Below are positions 1-10,310 of a stretch of 64,000 bases of DNA, piece after piece. A model generated the notes under the pieces. It saw only the letters and a program-made list of their open reading frames with translations, did no database searches and had not been told where the DNA came from. Every line of letters begins with the position of its first letter. Position 1 is the first letter of the stretch. Origin of the DNA: an uncultured Pelagibacteraceae bacterium (GTDB lineage Bacteria > Pseudomonadota > Alphaproteobacteria > Pelagibacterales > Pelagibacteraceae); the NCBI GenBank assembly GCA_902632935.1, contig CACPEJ010000002.1, positions 62,001 to 126,000 of the forward strand. Reading direction: 5' to 3'. Both the position numbers and the translations under genes were made by a program.

Positions 1-2355
1 TACTTTATCCCCAACTCTAACTAAAGGTCTTTGATTGATACATGTGTTTTGGTTAGATCTTTTAAATTTTTGTAAATTATAAATATCAACTCCAGATTTT
101 GAGAAATCAGTTTCCTCTGTGACTTTAATTACAATTCTCTTACCATCAATTTTATCAACTACTCCGTCTCTTTTAGCAACGATTGTAACTCCTGAGTCTA
201 ATGCAACATCGCTTTCTATACCAGTTCCAACCAAAGGTGCTTCAGGTTTTAATAAAGGGACTGCTTGTCTCATCATGTTAGAACCCATTAATGCTCTGTT
301 TGCATCATCATTTTCTAAAAAGGGTATTAAAGAAGCAGCAACAGAGACCAATTGTTTAGGAGAAACATCAATATAATCTATTGTTTCAGGTTTTGCTAAA
401 AGAAAGTTTAAGTTTTGTCTACAAGAAACTAATTCCTCAATTATTTTACCATTTTTATCAATTTTAGTATTTGCTTGTGCTATAGTAAATTTTGTTTCCT
501 CCATTGCAGACAAATATTCTACTTTATCTTGAACAACACCTTCTTTTACTCTCTTGTAAGGACTTTCAATAAAACCATATTTGTTAATTTTTGCATAAGT
601 AGATAAACTATTGATCAAACCAATATTTGGACCTTCTGGAGTCTCAATTGGACAGATTCTTCCATAATGTGTTGGATGCACGTCTCTAACCTCAAATCCA
701 GCTCTCTCCCTTGTTAGTCCACCAGGGCCTAAAGCAGAAACTCTTCTTTTATGAGTAATTTCTGAAAGTGGGTTTGTTTGATCCATAAATTGAGAAAGTT
801 GAGAACTTGCAAAAAAATCTTTTAGTGAAATTGTGAGTGGTTTTGCATTTATCAAATCTTGTGGCATAGCAGACTCAATGTCTAAAGTGGTCATTTTTTC
901 TTTAATAGCTCTTTCCATTCTATAAACACCAATACGAGCTTGATTTTCAACTAATTCACCAACAGATCTAACTCTTCTATTTCCAAGATGGTCAATGTCA
1001 TCAACATCATCTTTACCATCTCTTAAGTCCAACATTTTACGAATTATTGCTAAAATATCATCATTTCTTAAAATTGTAATTTTATCTGAACATTCTAAAT
1101 CTAATCTAGAATTCATTTTGACTCTACCAACGTCAGACAAATCATATCGATCTGAGCTAAAAAATAAATTATTGAAAATTTGAGTTGCTATTTCAATTGT
1201 TGGAGGTTCACCAGGTCTTAACATCTTATAAATTTCAGTAATTGCCTCATCTTTAGTATTATTTTTGTCATTCAGGATTGTAGTGAGTAAATAAGGACCT
1301 TTGTTGATAGAATTTGTTACAGAAATATCTAAACTTGTAATATTTGCATCTAAAATTTGTTGAATGATTGTTTCATTTAACTCAGTGCCAATTTTTAATA
1401 ATCCATCCTCTTGATCGTTTAATTTAATATCTTTATGTAAAAACTTTCCAAATAATGATTCTTTCGCAACTAGTATATCTTTTAGTCCATCATTAGATAA
1501 TTTTTTAGCATTTAAATAATTTATTTTTTCTCCTAATTTAATTACAACTTTTCCTGATTTAGCATCAACAACTTCTTCAGAGAAATTTTTAGCCTTATAG
1601 TTTTCGGGGTTAAATTTTGTTTTCCACTTTTCTGATTTTGTATCAAAAATAAATTTTTCTGACTCATAAAATTCATTTACTATTTCACTTTTTGAATAAC
1701 CAAGGGCAAGCAATAAAGTAGAAGCAAGAATTTTTTTCTTCCTATCAATTTTAAAATATAAAAAATCTTTAACATCATATTCAAAATCTAACCAAGACCC
1801 TCGATTTGGAATTACCCTACAATTAAACAAAAGTTTACCACTTGCATGAGTTTTACCTTTGTCATGATCGAAAAAAACTCCTGGACTTCTATGCATTTGG
1901 TTTACAACAACTCTTTGAACACCATTCGTTATGAATGTACCACTATTAGTCATCATAGGCACTTCACCCATATAAACTTCTTGCTCTTTTGCTGACAAAA
2001 TATCTTTAGTGTTCGTTTCTTGATTTATTTCATAAACAACTAGTCGTAATGTGCACTTTAAAGCAGAGGAGTAAGTTAAGCCTCTAGCAATACATTCTTC
2101 CACATCAAATTTTGGTTTTTCAAGTCTGTAAGATACATATTCTAAAGTTGCTTTATCGTTAAGATCTTCAATGGGAAAAATACTTTTAAAGACTCTGTCA
2201 AATCCTTTAGTTAAATCACCTGCTTCTGGATTAAAAAATGTCAATTCGTCGTAGGAATTTTTTTGAACTTCTATTAGATTGGGAATGGATAAACTTTCTT
2301 TTAGTTTTCCGAAACTCTTTCTAATATTTTTCTTTTCAGTAAAAGATATTTGCAT
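1..2355 (-). CDS. rpoB: DNA-directed RNA polymerase subunit beta (partial, runs off left edge)
   Basis: Reverse strand reads [36 protein letters not shown]... from 2355; lies downstream of rplJL in the canonical order; no stop before the window edge. Confidence 0.95.
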   Translation of the reverse strand, partial: MQISFTEKKNIRKSFGKLKESLSIPNLIEVQKNSYDELTFFNPEAGDLTKGFDRVFKSIFPIEDLNDKATLEYVSYRLEKPKFDVEECIARGLTYSSALKCTLRLVVYEINQETNTKDILSAKEQEVYMGEVPMMTNSGTFITNGVQRVVVNQMHRSPGVFFDHDKGKTHASGKLLFNCRVIPNRGSWLDFEYDVKDFLYFKIDRKKKILASTLLLALGYSKSEIVNEFYESEKFIFDTKSEKWKTKFNPENYKAKNFSEEVVDAKSGKVVIKLGEKINYLNAKKLSNDGLKDILVAKESLFGKFLHKDIKLNDQEDGLLKIGTELNETIIQQILDANITSLDISVTNSINKGPYLLTTILNDKNNTKDEAITEIYKMLRPGEPPTIEIATQIFNNLFFSSDRYDLSDVGRVKMNSRLDLECSDKITILRNDDILAIIRKMLDLRDGKDDVDDIDHLGNRRVRSVGELVENQARIGVYRMERAIKEKMTTLDIESAMPQDLINAKPLTISLKDFFASSQLSQFMDQTNPLSEITHKRRVSALGPGGLTRERAGFEVRDVHPTHYGRICPIETPEGPNIGLINSLSTYAKINKYGFIESPYKRVKEGVVQDKVEYLSAMEETKFTIAQANTKIDKNGKIIEELVSCRQNLNFLLAKPETIDYIDVSPKQLVSVAASLIPFLENDDANRALMGSNMMRQAVPLLKPEAPLVGTGIESDVALDSGVTIVAKRDGVVDKIDGKRIVIKVTEETDFSKSGVDIYNLQKFKRSNQNTCINQRPLVRVGDKV

Positions 2356-2368
2356 CTATGTCTTAATA

Positions 2369-2390
2369 CTGATTAAGTTTAATTAATCAG
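2369..2390. promoter_or_regulatory. Inverted repeat between rplL and rpoB (possible attenuator/processing hairpin)
   Basis: CTGATTAA-gtttaa-TTAATCAG, perfect 8-bp arms. Confidence 0.3.
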
Positions 2391-2412
2391 TAGTTCAAAA
2401 TTTCCTGTTAAT

Positions 2413-2778
2413 TTATTTAAGTTCTACTTTTGCCCCTGCAGCTTCTAACTTAGCTTTAATTTCTTCAGCTTCTTTCTTTGGTACACCAGCTTTTACTTCT
2501 TTAGGTGCGCCCTCTACCAAGTCTTTTGCTTCTTTTAGACCAAGAGAAGTTGCTGCTCTTACTTCTTTAATTACGTTAATTTTTTTATCTCCTGCAGAAA
2601 CAAGCATGATTGAAAAGTCATCCTTTTCTTCTGCCGCCGCTGCTCCTCCTGCAGCTGCTGGAGCTGCTGCCGCCATTGGCGTAACACCCCATTTTTCCTC
2701 TAGTTGTTTTGAAAGATCTGCCGCTTCAGCAACAGTCAAACTTGATAAGTCCTCTATAATTTTATTTAGATCTGGCAT
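2413..2778 (-). CDS. rplL: 50S ribosomal protein L7/L12
   Basis: Ala/Lys/Glu-rich L7/L12 sequence with [44 protein letters not shown]. Confidence 0.98.
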   Translation of the reverse strand: MPDLNKIIEDLSSLTVAEAADLSKQLEEKWGVTPMAAAAPAAAGGAAAAEEKDDFSIMLVSAGDKKINVIKEVRAATSLGLKEAKDLVEGAPKEVKAGVPKKEAEEIKAKLEAAGAKVELK

Positions 2779-2781
2779 AAT

Positions 2782-3303
2782 TTACTCTTTAGGTTGTGTT
2801 TCTGAATTTTCTGGGGGTAAACTACTCATTTTTTCCGATCGTGCAAGCAAAATACTCACTAATTTTGATGCAGATGCATTCAAAATACCCACAATATTAG
2901 CCCTTGCTTCATCCAAGGTAGGTAAATTTGCTACATTCATTACTCCAGCTTGATCAAGAATTTCATTTTCCATCATTCCACCGATCAATTTCAGATTCTC
3001 GTTATCTTTTGCAAACTTGGATAAAATTCGTGCTGACATAATAGCATCTTCTCCAAACGCAACAGCCGTTGGGCCAGTAAATAAATTTGATAAATCTTTA
3101 CACTTAGTTTTTTCCAATGCTAACTTTGTAATTCTATTTTTTGTAATTTTAAAAATTATTCCATGTTCTCTCATTTTTGATCTTAATTCATCTAATTGAG
3201 TCATTGTCAGACCTTGATAATGAGTAACCATAACCGCTTTACTATTTTCAAATTGAGTTGTCATTTCAGCAATGTAGTTTTTCTTTTGCTCTTTATTCAT
3301 CAT
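2782..3303 (-). CDS. rplJ: 50S ribosomal protein L10
   Basis: L10 family sequence (MTTQFENSKAVMVTHYQGLTMTQLDELRSKMR) in the rplKAJL order. Confidence 0.97.
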   Translation of the reverse strand: MMNKEQKKNYIAEMTTQFENSKAVMVTHYQGLTMTQLDELRSKMREHGIIFKITKNRITKLALEKTKCKDLSNLFTGPTAVAFGEDAIMSARILSKFAKDNENLKLIGGMMENEILDQAGVMNVANLPTLDEARANIVGILNASASKLVSILLARSEKMSSLPPENSETQPKE

Positions 3304-3306
3304 AAC

Positions 3307-3996
3307 TTAAATATTTTTCCCTAATTTTAATTTATATGAGACACCCATTGTTGATGTTACAAATGCAGTTCTGATTAGATCTCCTTTTACAGTATTATTT
3401 GATTTTTCCTTTTCGAGTGTATCTACAACAGCATTAAAATTTTTAATTAACTTCTCATCACTGAAAGATTTTTTTCCTATACTTACACCAATATTTCCAT
3501 CTTTGTCATTTCTAATTTCTGCTTGTCCAGATTTTGCATCTGAGATTGCTATTTTTAAATTTTCAGTCACAGTTCCTAACTTTGGATTGGGCATTAAACC
3601 TTTTGGTCCCAACACTTTTCCTAATTTTGATAATTTAATCATCATAGATGGAGTACAAATTAATTTTTCAAAATTCATTTCACCATTTTTAATTTTTTCA
3701 ATAAATTCATCACCACCTACAATATCTGCACCAGCATTTTTTGCTTCATCAGATTTATTATCCTCACATACGACAGCAACTTTTATCTTTTTACCGGATC
3801 CACCAGGAAGATTTACTACAGTCCTAATATTTATCTCACTTTTTTTTTGTTTATTGTTAATCTGAAAACTTAAATCAACTGACTCATCAAATTTAGTTGT
3901 ACAATTTTTTTTAACTACTGGAAGTAATTTTTCAATTACTTCAGTAGGGAGTTCTGAAGTTTTTTCAGGAAGTTTTTTAAATCTTTTTGAAGACAT
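3307..3996 (-). CDS. rplA: 50S ribosomal protein L1
   Basis: L1 signature (LGKVLGPKGLMPNPKLGTVT) and operon order. Confidence 0.98.
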   Translation of the reverse strand: MSSKRFKKLPEKTSELPTEVIEKLLPVVKKNCTTKFDESVDLSFQINNKQKKSEINIRTVVNLPGGSGKKIKVAVVCEDNKSDEAKNAGADIVGGDEFIEKIKNGEMNFEKLICTPSMMIKLSKLGKVLGPKGLMPNPKLGTVTENLKIAISDAKSGQAEIRNDKDGNIGVSIGKKSFSDEKLIKNFNAVVDTLEKEKSNNTVKGDLIRTAFVTSTMGVSYKLKLGKNI

Positions 3997-3998
3997 AA

Positions 3999-4430
3999 CT
4001 AATCTTTTACCTCAATACCCATTGATCTAGCAGAACCAGCAATAATTTTGACCGCTTGATCTAAATCAAGAGCATTCAAATCCTCCATTTTTTGTTTAGC
4101 AATTTCCTCAGCTTGTTTTTTTGTTATTGATGCAACAATGTTTCGACCAGGTTCTTGGGAACCACTTTTTAATTTTGCAGCTTCTCTTATAAAGAAAGAT
4201 GCAGGTGGAGATTTAATTTTAAAGTCAAATTTTTTATCTTTATAAACAGTTATTTCAACTGGCACAGGTTTGCCAGCTAACTTTTTAGTTTTATCATTAA
4301 ATGCTTTACAAAATTCCATAATGTTTACCCCTCGTTGCCCTAATGCAGGTCCAACTGGTGGAGCGGGATTAGCTTGTCCACCTTTGATTTGTAATTTTAT
4401 AAAACCACTTATTTCTTTTTTAACTGCCAT
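3999..4430 (-). CDS. rplK: 50S ribosomal protein L11
   Basis: L11 family ([35 protein letters not shown]). Confidence 0.98.
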   Translation of the reverse strand: MAVKKEISGFIKLQIKGGQANPAPPVGPALGQRGVNIMEFCKAFNDKTKKLAGKPVPVEITVYKDKKFDFKIKSPPASFFIREAAKLKSGSQEPGRNIVASITKKQAEEIAKQKMEDLNALDLDQAVKIIAGSARSMGIEVKD

Positions 4431-4434
4431 AAAT

Positions 4435-4965
4435 CTAACTTACTTTCTCCACTTGATTATATTCTAAATCAACTGGTGTTGGCCTTCCAAATATAGAAAC
4501 TGACACCTTAAGTCTAGACTTTTCTTCATCAATTTCTTCAACCATTCCACTAAATGAAGCAAAAGGTCCATCTATAACCTGAACTTTTTCACCAACAGTA
4601 TATTCTATGGCTGATTTTGGCTGTGCAACTCCATCTTTTATCTGACCTAAAATTTTATCAATTTCTTTATCAGATACAGGGACAGGCATTCCTTTAGTAC
4701 CTAAAAAACCACTGACACGTTTTATGTTTTTTATCATGTGGTAAATATCATTATCCATCTCGCTCTTAATTAAAACATAGCCTGGAAAATATTTTTTCTT
4801 TCTTTGAATTCTTTTACCTCTTTTAACTTCAGTTACATCGTGAGTTGGAACAATAATTTCCTCAAATTTTTCAGAAATTTTAGCCTTATCTGCTTCTTCT
4901 TTGATAAGTCCTGCAACTTTATTTTCAAAACTTGAGTGAGATTGAACAATATACCAATTTTTCAT
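4435..4965 (-). CDS. nusG: Transcription termination/antitermination protein NusG
   Basis: [18 protein letters not shown]...[14 protein letters not shown]...[14 protein letters not shown] (NGN + KOW). Confidence 0.97.
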   Translation of the reverse strand: MKNWYIVQSHSSFENKVAGLIKEEADKAKISEKFEEIIVPTHDVTEVKRGKRIQRKKKYFPGYVLIKSEMDNDIYHMIKNIKRVSGFLGTKGMPVPVSDKEIDKILGQIKDGVAQPKSAIEYTVGEKVQVIDGPFASFSGMVEEIDEEKSRLKVSVSIFGRPTPVDLEYNQVEKVS

Positions 4966-5156
4966 TAAATACTCACTTTAAGTAATAACTCTAAGAAAAA
5001 TTTTAAAACCTGATCTAATAATAGAAAAAATAAAGACATAACTACTGCCATTGCAAAAACCATTAATGCACCCTGAAGTGTTTCTTTTCCTGTTGGCCAA
5101 GAGACTTTGAATGCTTCTTGTTTTACTTCTTGTATAAATTTAATCGGGTTCTTCAT
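4965..5156 (-). CDS. secE: Preprotein translocase subunit SecE
   Basis: 63-aa single-TM protein, FIQEVKQEAFKVSWPTGKETLQGALMV, adjacent to nusG. Confidence 0.95.
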   Translation of the reverse strand: MKNPIKFIQEVKQEAFKVSWPTGKETLQGALMVFAMAVVMSLFFLLLDQVLKFFLELLLKVSI

Positions 5157-5173
5157 AGTTATTTAATTCATAT

Positions 5174-5249
5174 TGGCAGGAGCGGAGGGACTCGAACCCT
5201 CAGCCTCCGGTTTTGGAGACCGGCGCTCTACCAATTGAGCTACACTCCT
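5174..5249 (-). tRNA. tRNA-Trp(CCA)
   Basis: Cloverleaf AGGAGTGTAGCTCAATTGGTAGAGCGCCGGTCTCCAAAACCGG...GGTTCGAGTCCCTCCGCTCCTGCCA; anticodon CCA. Confidence 0.95.
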
Positions 5250-5258
5250 ATATAGAGT

Positions 5259-6449
5259 TTACTCTATAATTTTAGTTACTACTCCTGCTCCAACAGTTCT
5301 ACCACCTTCACGAATAGCAAAGTTTAATTTCTCTGACATCGCAATTGGTGTAATTAGTTTAACTGTAAATTTAGCATCATCACCAGGCATAACCATTTCA
5401 GTACCAGCTGGCAATTCTACCTCTCCAGTTACATCTGTAGTTCTAAAATAGAATTGTGGTCTATACTTTGTAAAAAAAGGTGTATGTCTACCACCCTCTT
5501 CTTTTTTAAGTACATAAGCTTGAGCCTCAAATTTAGTATGTGGTGTAACAGAACCTGGTTTGCAAAGAACTTGTCCTCTTTCAATATCAGTTCTTTCTAC
5601 ACCTCTCAAAAGTACTCCAACATTATCGCCTGCTTCGCCGGAGTCTAAAAGTTTTCTGAACATTTCAACACCAGTACAAACTGATTTTTTTGTTTCTCTA
5701 ATACCAACTATCTCAAGTTCATCTCCTGTTTTAAGTACACCTGACTCAACTCTTCCAGTTGCAACTGTACCTCTTCCTGAGATTGAGAAAACATCCTCTA
5801 CTGGCATCAAGAAATCTTTATCTTTTGGTCTATCTGGTTGTGGAATAAATTCATCAACATTCTTCATTAATTCTAGAATTGAATTTTTTCCAATTTCATC
5901 ATCTCTGCCTTCAACTGCTGCAAGTGCAGAACCTTTAGCAATTGGAGTTTTATCACCTGGGAATTTATATGAAGTTAATAATTCTTTAATCTCTTCTTCA
6001 ACTAGATCAATCATTTCTTTATCATCTACTTGATCTACTTTATTAAGGTAAACACAGATAGCAGGAACTCCAACTTGTCTTGCTAAAAGAATATGCTCTC
6101 TTGTTTGAGGCATGGGACCGTCAGCAGCGTTAACAACTAAGATTGCACCATCCATTTGTGCTGCACCTGTAATCATATTTTTTACATAATCAGCGTGGCC
6201 TGGGCAATCTACGTGTGCGTAGTGTCTTTTTTCAGTTTCATATTCAACGTGTGCTGTTGAAATTGTAATTCCTCTTTCTTTTTCCTCTGGAGCTTTATCA
6301 ATTTGATCATAAGCAACTGCTTGTGCTCCACCAGTTTCAGATAAAACTTTAGTGATCGCAGCAGTTAAAGTTGTTTTACCATGATCGACATGACCGATTG
6401 TTCCAATGTTACAATGCGGTTTATTTCTTACAAATTTTTCTTTTGACAT
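5259..6449 (-). CDS. tuf: Elongation factor Tu
   Basis: [11 protein letters not shown]-loop and full EF-Tu sequence. Confidence 0.99.
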   Translation of the reverse strand: MSKEKFVRNKPHCNIGTIGHVDHGKTTLTAAITKVLSETGGAQAVAYDQIDKAPEEKERGITISTAHVEYETEKRHYAHVDCPGHADYVKNMITGAAQMDGAILVVNAADGPMPQTREHILLARQVGVPAICVYLNKVDQVDDKEMIDLVEEEIKELLTSYKFPGDKTPIAKGSALAAVEGRDDEIGKNSILELMKNVDEFIPQPDRPKDKDFLMPVEDVFSISGRGTVATGRVESGVLKTGDELEIVGIRETKKSVCTGVEMFRKLLDSGEAGDNVGVLLRGVERTDIERGQVLCKPGSVTPHTKFEAQAYVLKKEEGGRHTPFFTKYRPQFYFRTTDVTGEVELPAGTEMVMPGDDAKFTVKLITPIAMSEKLNFAIREGGRTVGAGVVTKIIE

Positions 6450-6495
6450 TACTAATATTCCTCACTTTTATTTTATTTATAAACTATATTTTTCT

Positions 6496-6569
6496 TGGAG
6501 CGGGTAAAGGGAATCGAACCCTTACATCCAGCTTGGAAGGCTAGCGTTCTACCATTGAACTACACCCGC
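6496..6569 (-). tRNA. tRNA-Gly(TCC)
   Basis: GCGGGTGTAGTTCAATGGTAGAACGCTAGCCTTCCAAGCTGG...GGTTCGATTCCCTTTACCCGCTCCA; anticodon TCC. Confidence 0.95.
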
Positions 6570-6613
6570 ACAACCCCAAGAGTAACACTCCAGTATTGCT
6601 AAAGATTATTGAA

Positions 6614-6699
6614 TGGTGGAGGGGGAAAGATTCGAACTTTCGAAGACCGAAGTCAACGGGTTTACAGCCCGCCCCATTTGACCGCTCTGGAACCCCTCC
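6614..6699 (-). tRNA. tRNA-Tyr(GTA)
   Basis: GGAGGGGTTCCAGAGCGGTCAAATGGGGCGGGCTGTAAACCCG...variable arm...TTCGAATCTTTCCCCCTCCACCA; anticodon GTA. Confidence 0.95.
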
Positions 6700-6829
6700 C
6701 TTAGGGGAAGTGTCCCCTTGTTCAATAAAGCTTCAAACAACAAGCGTTTTATATATTTTATTTGTCTAAATGCAACACGTGATTTAATGGGAAAATATTT
6801 GAAAAAACGTGTAAAACAAAGGAAATTTT

Positions 6830-7573
6830 ATGAATAAATCATCTTTTTTTATCATTGGACAACATGCTGTAATTGAGGCTCTTCGTAACCCTAAAAGAAA
6901 AGTTTTAAGAGTATTTTTAACTGAGGAAAGTAAGAAAAATATTCATAAAAAAAGTCCCAATAAAAACTTATTAAATGATGTCAAAATATATTTTAAAACA
7001 AAAAAAGAACTTGATAAATATAGCAATAAAGAAAACTTACAACATCAAGGGTATGTTGCAGAAATTGAGCATTTACAAAAACCAATACTTAAAGAATACA
7101 TTAAAGAAAAAAATGAGATGACATTAATTTGTCTTGATGGTGTCACTGATCCAAGAAACATAGGATCTCTAATTAGAAGTGCAGCTTCCTTTAATATTGA
7201 CGGAGTGATTATTAAAGAAAGGAACTTCCCTAGCGAAAGTAAACTTTTGTATAAGGCAGCAAGTGGAGCGATTGAATATATGAATATATTTGAAGTTTCA
7301 AATATAAATTCAACACTTAAAAATCTAAAAGAAAAAAATTTTTGGGTCTATGGTTTTGATGGAAATGGAAAAAAAGATTTTACAGATATTCAATGGAAGG
7401 GAAATAATATTTTATTGTTTGGATCAGAAGGATCTGGTATGCATAAACATACATCTAAATATGCAGATTTTTTAGTTAAGATTGAGATAAATGAAAAAAT
7501 TGAGAGCCTAAATATATCAAATAGTGCCGCAATTGTATTTCATCATTTAAGTTATCTAAAAAAAAAGAGTTGA
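6830..7573 (+). CDS. rlmB: SpoU/TrmH-family 23S rRNA 2'-O-ribose methyltransferase (RlmB-like)
   Basis: IIGQHAVIEALRNPKRKV...LDGVTDPRNIGSLIRSAASFNIDGVI...LLFGSEGSGM...LNISNSAAIVFHHL. Confidence 0.9.
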   Translation: MNKSSFFIIGQHAVIEALRNPKRKVLRVFLTEESKKNIHKKSPNKNLLNDVKIYFKTKKELDKYSNKENLQHQGYVAEIEHLQKPILKEYIKEKNEMTLICLDGVTDPRNIGSLIRSAASFNIDGVIIKERNFPSESKLLYKAASGAIEYMNIFEVSNINSTLKNLKEKNFWVYGFDGNGKKDFTDIQWKGNNILLFGSEGSGMHKHTSKYADFLVKIEINEKIESLNISNSAAIVFHHLSYLKKKS

Positions 7574-7606
7574 TTAATTAATAAATAATTAATAGTTATT
7601 GCGCAT

Positions 7607-7682
7607 GCCCTTGTAGCTCAGCTGGTAGAGCAATTGATTTGTAATCAATAGGTCCGCGGTTCGAATCCGTGCGGGGGCACCA
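7607..7682 (+). tRNA. tRNA-Thr(TGT)
   Basis: GCCCTTGTAGCTCAGCTGGTAGAGCAATTGATTTGTAATCAATAGG...GGTTCGAATCCGTGCGGGGGCACCA; anticodon TGT. Confidence 0.95.
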
Positions 7683-8453
7683 TTAAAAAGTTTCTCTTCT
7701 TAATTGTTCTATTTTGATTTTCTTTTGCAAACTTCTGTTTCTATCGTAGAGAAGATTAAATTTAATTTTTTGATTAGTTCTAACCATAATATTTCTAGCA
7801 TTCCTCACCTCAATATTATCTGCAACAGCAGAAATTGGTCTTTTTTTTGAATTTAAATTTTTGATATTTATTTTAGATTTATCACTTACAATTTTACCCT
7901 TCCATCTCCTTGGCCTAAATGGACTTATTGGAGATATAGATAATCTTTTTGAATTTAAACTTAATATGGGTCCGTGAACTGATAAATTATAAGCAGTACT
8001 TCCAGCGGGTGTAGAAACCAGCACACCATCAGATACAAGTTTTTTTATGACCTGTTTAGAACCATGATAAATAGATAAAGAAGCAGCTTGCCTACTTTGT
8101 CTTAAAATTGAAACTTCATTTATAGCTATATGTTTTTTAATTCGATTTTTATTATTTCTAACTATCATTTCTAGTGGAGAAATGGTTATCATTTTTGCTT
8201 TATGTAAATTACTTATGATATTTTTTGATGAAAATTTATTCATCAAAAATCCATAACTTCCAGAATTTACACCATAAAAAAACTTTTTTAATTTTCTATT
8301 CTTCTTCAGTGTTTGAAGCATAAAGCCATCACCACCAATAACAATAATAATGTTAGATCTTTTAACTTTATTTTGATTAATTTTTTTTTGGATTATTGAT
8401 TTTAATTTTAAAGATCTTAGATTTTTATCAGAAATGATTTGAACCCTAGTCAT
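7683..8453 (-). CDS. nadK: NAD kinase
   Basis: IIIVIGGDGFMLQTL, VSDGVLVSTPAGSTAYNLSVHGPIL motifs of ATP-NAD kinase. Confidence 0.92.
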   Translation of the reverse strand: MTRVQIISDKNLRSLKLKSIIQKKINQNKVKRSNIIIVIGGDGFMLQTLKKNRKLKKFFYGVNSGSYGFLMNKFSSKNIISNLHKAKMITISPLEMIVRNNKNRIKKHIAINEVSILRQSRQAASLSIYHGSKQVIKKLVSDGVLVSTPAGSTAYNLSVHGPILSLNSKRLSISPISPFRPRRWKGKIVSDKSKINIKNLNSKKRPISAVADNIEVRNARNIMVRTNQKIKFNLLYDRNRSLQKKIKIEQLRRETF

Positions 8454-8457
8454 TTAA

Positions 8458-8543
8458 TGGTGCCCTCGGCCAGACTCGAACTGGCACTCCGCAAGCGGCA
8501 AGGATTTTAAGTCCTTTGTGTCTACCAATTTCACCACGAGGGC
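8458..8543 (-). tRNA. tRNA-Leu(TAA)
   Basis: GCCCTCGTGGTGAAATTGGTAGACACAAAGGACTTAAAATCC...variable arm...GAGTCTGGCCGAGGGCACCA; anticodon TAA. Confidence 0.94.
8504..8543. repeat. 40-bp direct repeat, copy 1 (5' half of intact tRNA-Leu)
   Basis: attttaagtcctttgtgtctaccaatttcaccacgagggc identical to 10149-10188. Confidence 0.95.
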
Positions 8544-8613
8544 TCCTAGAGTTTGCATTGTTATATCTGTCTTTTGTTTTAACACAACGCATTTATCTTG
8601 TTCAAGAATTATC

Positions 8614-8635
8614 GGTGACTAACTGGTGACTAACT
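8614..8635. repeat. Tandem duplication of 11-bp unit ggtgactaact
   Basis: Two exact head-to-tail copies, 71 bp outside the tRNA-Leu 5' end. Confidence 0.9.
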
Positions 8636-8648
8636 GATTTTTAATTAT

Positions 8649-9398
8649 CTACTTATTAAACTTATTATATAAAAAATATGCGTAATTTGCAGAGGCTTTT
8701 GAATATATTTGGTAAATATCATTCGTACCTGCAGTCTTTTGAATTTGAATATAATTATCTCCATTTTCAAAATTTGTAATTCTTGTAAAATTTACTGAAT
8801 AAGACTTAATTTGACCTAAAAAAATTATTCTTTTATTAGTTAAATAAAGATCACCTACATCTTTAATAACGTGATGATCTGGAGACCCTTGAGACCATAT
8901 TACATGAGTTTTAAAACAAATCTTTTCTCCTTTTTTTTTAGTAACCTTATCATCAGCAATATCTTTAATTTTCTTTTTTTTTAATGACTCTTGATGCTCG
9001 TCTAACCCCTCATGATAAACAAGAATATCTAAAACGTCTGAATAAGAAAAATTTTCTGTTTCAAGTTTTTTAGCAATTTTATCAACATCTTTAGTGTTTA
9101 CTTTTTTTTTAGAAATTTCTTTATATTTATTAAAAATATCTCCATATTCTCTGTTGTACTTATCTCTTATATTAGATCTAAATAATTTTCCCATTAAGTT
9201 TCCAAAACCCATCCATAAAGCGCTAAACCAAAAAATTATTATAAAAAGAAGTATAGCTGATCCATCTTCACCATAGGGAAGAAAAAAAGGTAAAAAAATA
9301 AATAAGAAACAAAGAATTACACTCAAAGTCCAGCCAGACTCTAATTCTTTAGCTTCTATTTCTGATCTTCTCTCTTCATAAATTGGACTAATTATCAT
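8649..9398 (-). CDS. Membrane protein, two predicted TM helices and a C-terminal PH/GRAM-like domain
   Basis: Hydrophobic LSVILCFLFIFLPFFLPYGEDGSAILLFIIIFWFSALWMGF; C-terminal GDLYLTNKRIIFLGQIKSYSVNFTRITNFENG resembles bacterial PH/GRAM-type domains. Confidence 0.6.
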   Translation of the reverse strand: MIISPIYEERRSEIEAKELESGWTLSVILCFLFIFLPFFLPYGEDGSAILLFIIIFWFSALWMGFGNLMGKLFRSNIRDKYNREYGDIFNKYKEISKKKVNTKDVDKIAKKLETENFSYSDVLDILVYHEGLDEHQESLKKKKIKDIADDKVTKKKGEKICFKTHVIWSQGSPDHHVIKDVGDLYLTNKRIIFLGQIKSYSVNFTRITNFENGDNYIQIQKTAGTNDIYQIYSKASANYAYFLYNKFNK

Positions 9399-10127
9399 TT
9401 ATTTTTTTTTGTTTAACAGTTCTGAAAATCCTGCAGCGATTATACCCGTAGGGATCGCAACTATACCAATTCCAGATATTGAAATTATAACTGTACAAAT
9501 CTTTCCAATTATTGTGATTGGATAAACATCTCCATAACCAATTGTAGTTAAAGTAATTGTTGACCACCAAAAAGCTCTAGGGATACTTCCAAATGCTTCG
9601 GGTTGTGCGCTACCCTCTGCAAGGTAGATTACAATAGATGTAAATAAGATTATTATGACAGTAATGGCTAAACTAAATAAAATTTCATTCTTTCTTTTAT
9701 CGATCACTAAACTTATATTTTTTAGTGCAGGTATTCTGTCCTTAAATTTTGCTAATTTTAACATTCTTAAAATTCTCAAGATTCTAAACAAAAATGTTTC
9801 ATTTAATCCTGGGAATATTAGAGAAGGTATGAATGAAATTAGATCTATTAATGAATGAAATGAAAATACAAATTTAATTTTTCCAATAAATCCTTGGTAT
9901 TTTTTTGAGTAACCACAAGTAAATAGTCTCAATAAATACTCAATTAAAAAAATGTAAGATAATGTTAAATTTATATTAAAAAAAAGTTCTGGGTTCTTCG
10001 ACTTTATAGTTGGCTCTGACTCAATGATAATAATAATGAATGAAAAAATAATTATGGAAAAAATTAACTTTTGAGAAAAAGATAGATTTTTTTTCTCATT
10101 AAATAATTGTAAATATATCTTTTTCAT
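9399..10127 (-). CDS. Six-TM voltage-gated-type potassium channel
   Basis: Selectivity filter TLTTIGYGDVYP, S4-like FRILRILRMLKLAKFK, S1-S6 hydrophobic pattern. Confidence 0.9.
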   Translation of the reverse strand: MKKIYLQLFNEKKNLSFSQKLIFSIIIFSFIIIIIESEPTIKSKNPELFFNINLTLSYIFLIEYLLRLFTCGYSKKYQGFIGKIKFVFSFHSLIDLISFIPSLIFPGLNETFLFRILRILRMLKLAKFKDRIPALKNISLVIDKRKNEILFSLAITVIIILFTSIVIYLAEGSAQPEAFGSIPRAFWWSTITLTTIGYGDVYPITIIGKICTVIISISGIGIVAIPTGIIAAGFSELLNKKK

Positions 10128-10148
10128 TGAAAAATCTGAACTTAGATA

Positions 10149-10188
10149 ATTTTAAGTCCTTTGTGTCTACCAATTTCACCACGAGGGC
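10149..10188. repeat. 40-bp direct repeat, copy 2 (orphan tRNA-Leu 5' half)
   Basis: Exact copy of 8504-8543; no 3' half alongside. Confidence 0.95.
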
Positions 10189-10310
10189 ATTAATGAATTT
10201 CATAAGTGTTTATGCTATTATTTATAATTGAACAAGATGAATAAGTAAATTTTTTATTCTTTAGATCTATCTAACAATAAAGTGTATAAGATAATTATTT
10301 ACTTAAAAAT

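Noticed and set aside
119-1183. Plus-strand ORFs 119-376 and 995-1183
   Set aside because: Antisense to rpoB; low-complexity composition, no recognisable family.
2606-4467. Plus-strand ORFs 2606-2953, 3017-3199, 3503-3865, 4270-4467
   Set aside because: Antisense shadows of rplL/rplJ/rplA/rplK.
5454-6033. Plus-strand ORFs opposite tuf (5454-5648, 5560-6033)
   Set aside because: Shadow ORFs of a highly conserved, codon-biased gene.
6703-6718. AGGGGA-agtg-TCCCCT hairpin beside tRNA-Tyr
   Set aside because: Six-bp stem adjacent to the tRNA 5' end; could be leader structure, too weak to claim.
9388-9570. Minus-strand ORF 9388-9570
   Set aside because: Alternate frame of the K+ channel gene; composition WNYNWLW is not protein-like in context.
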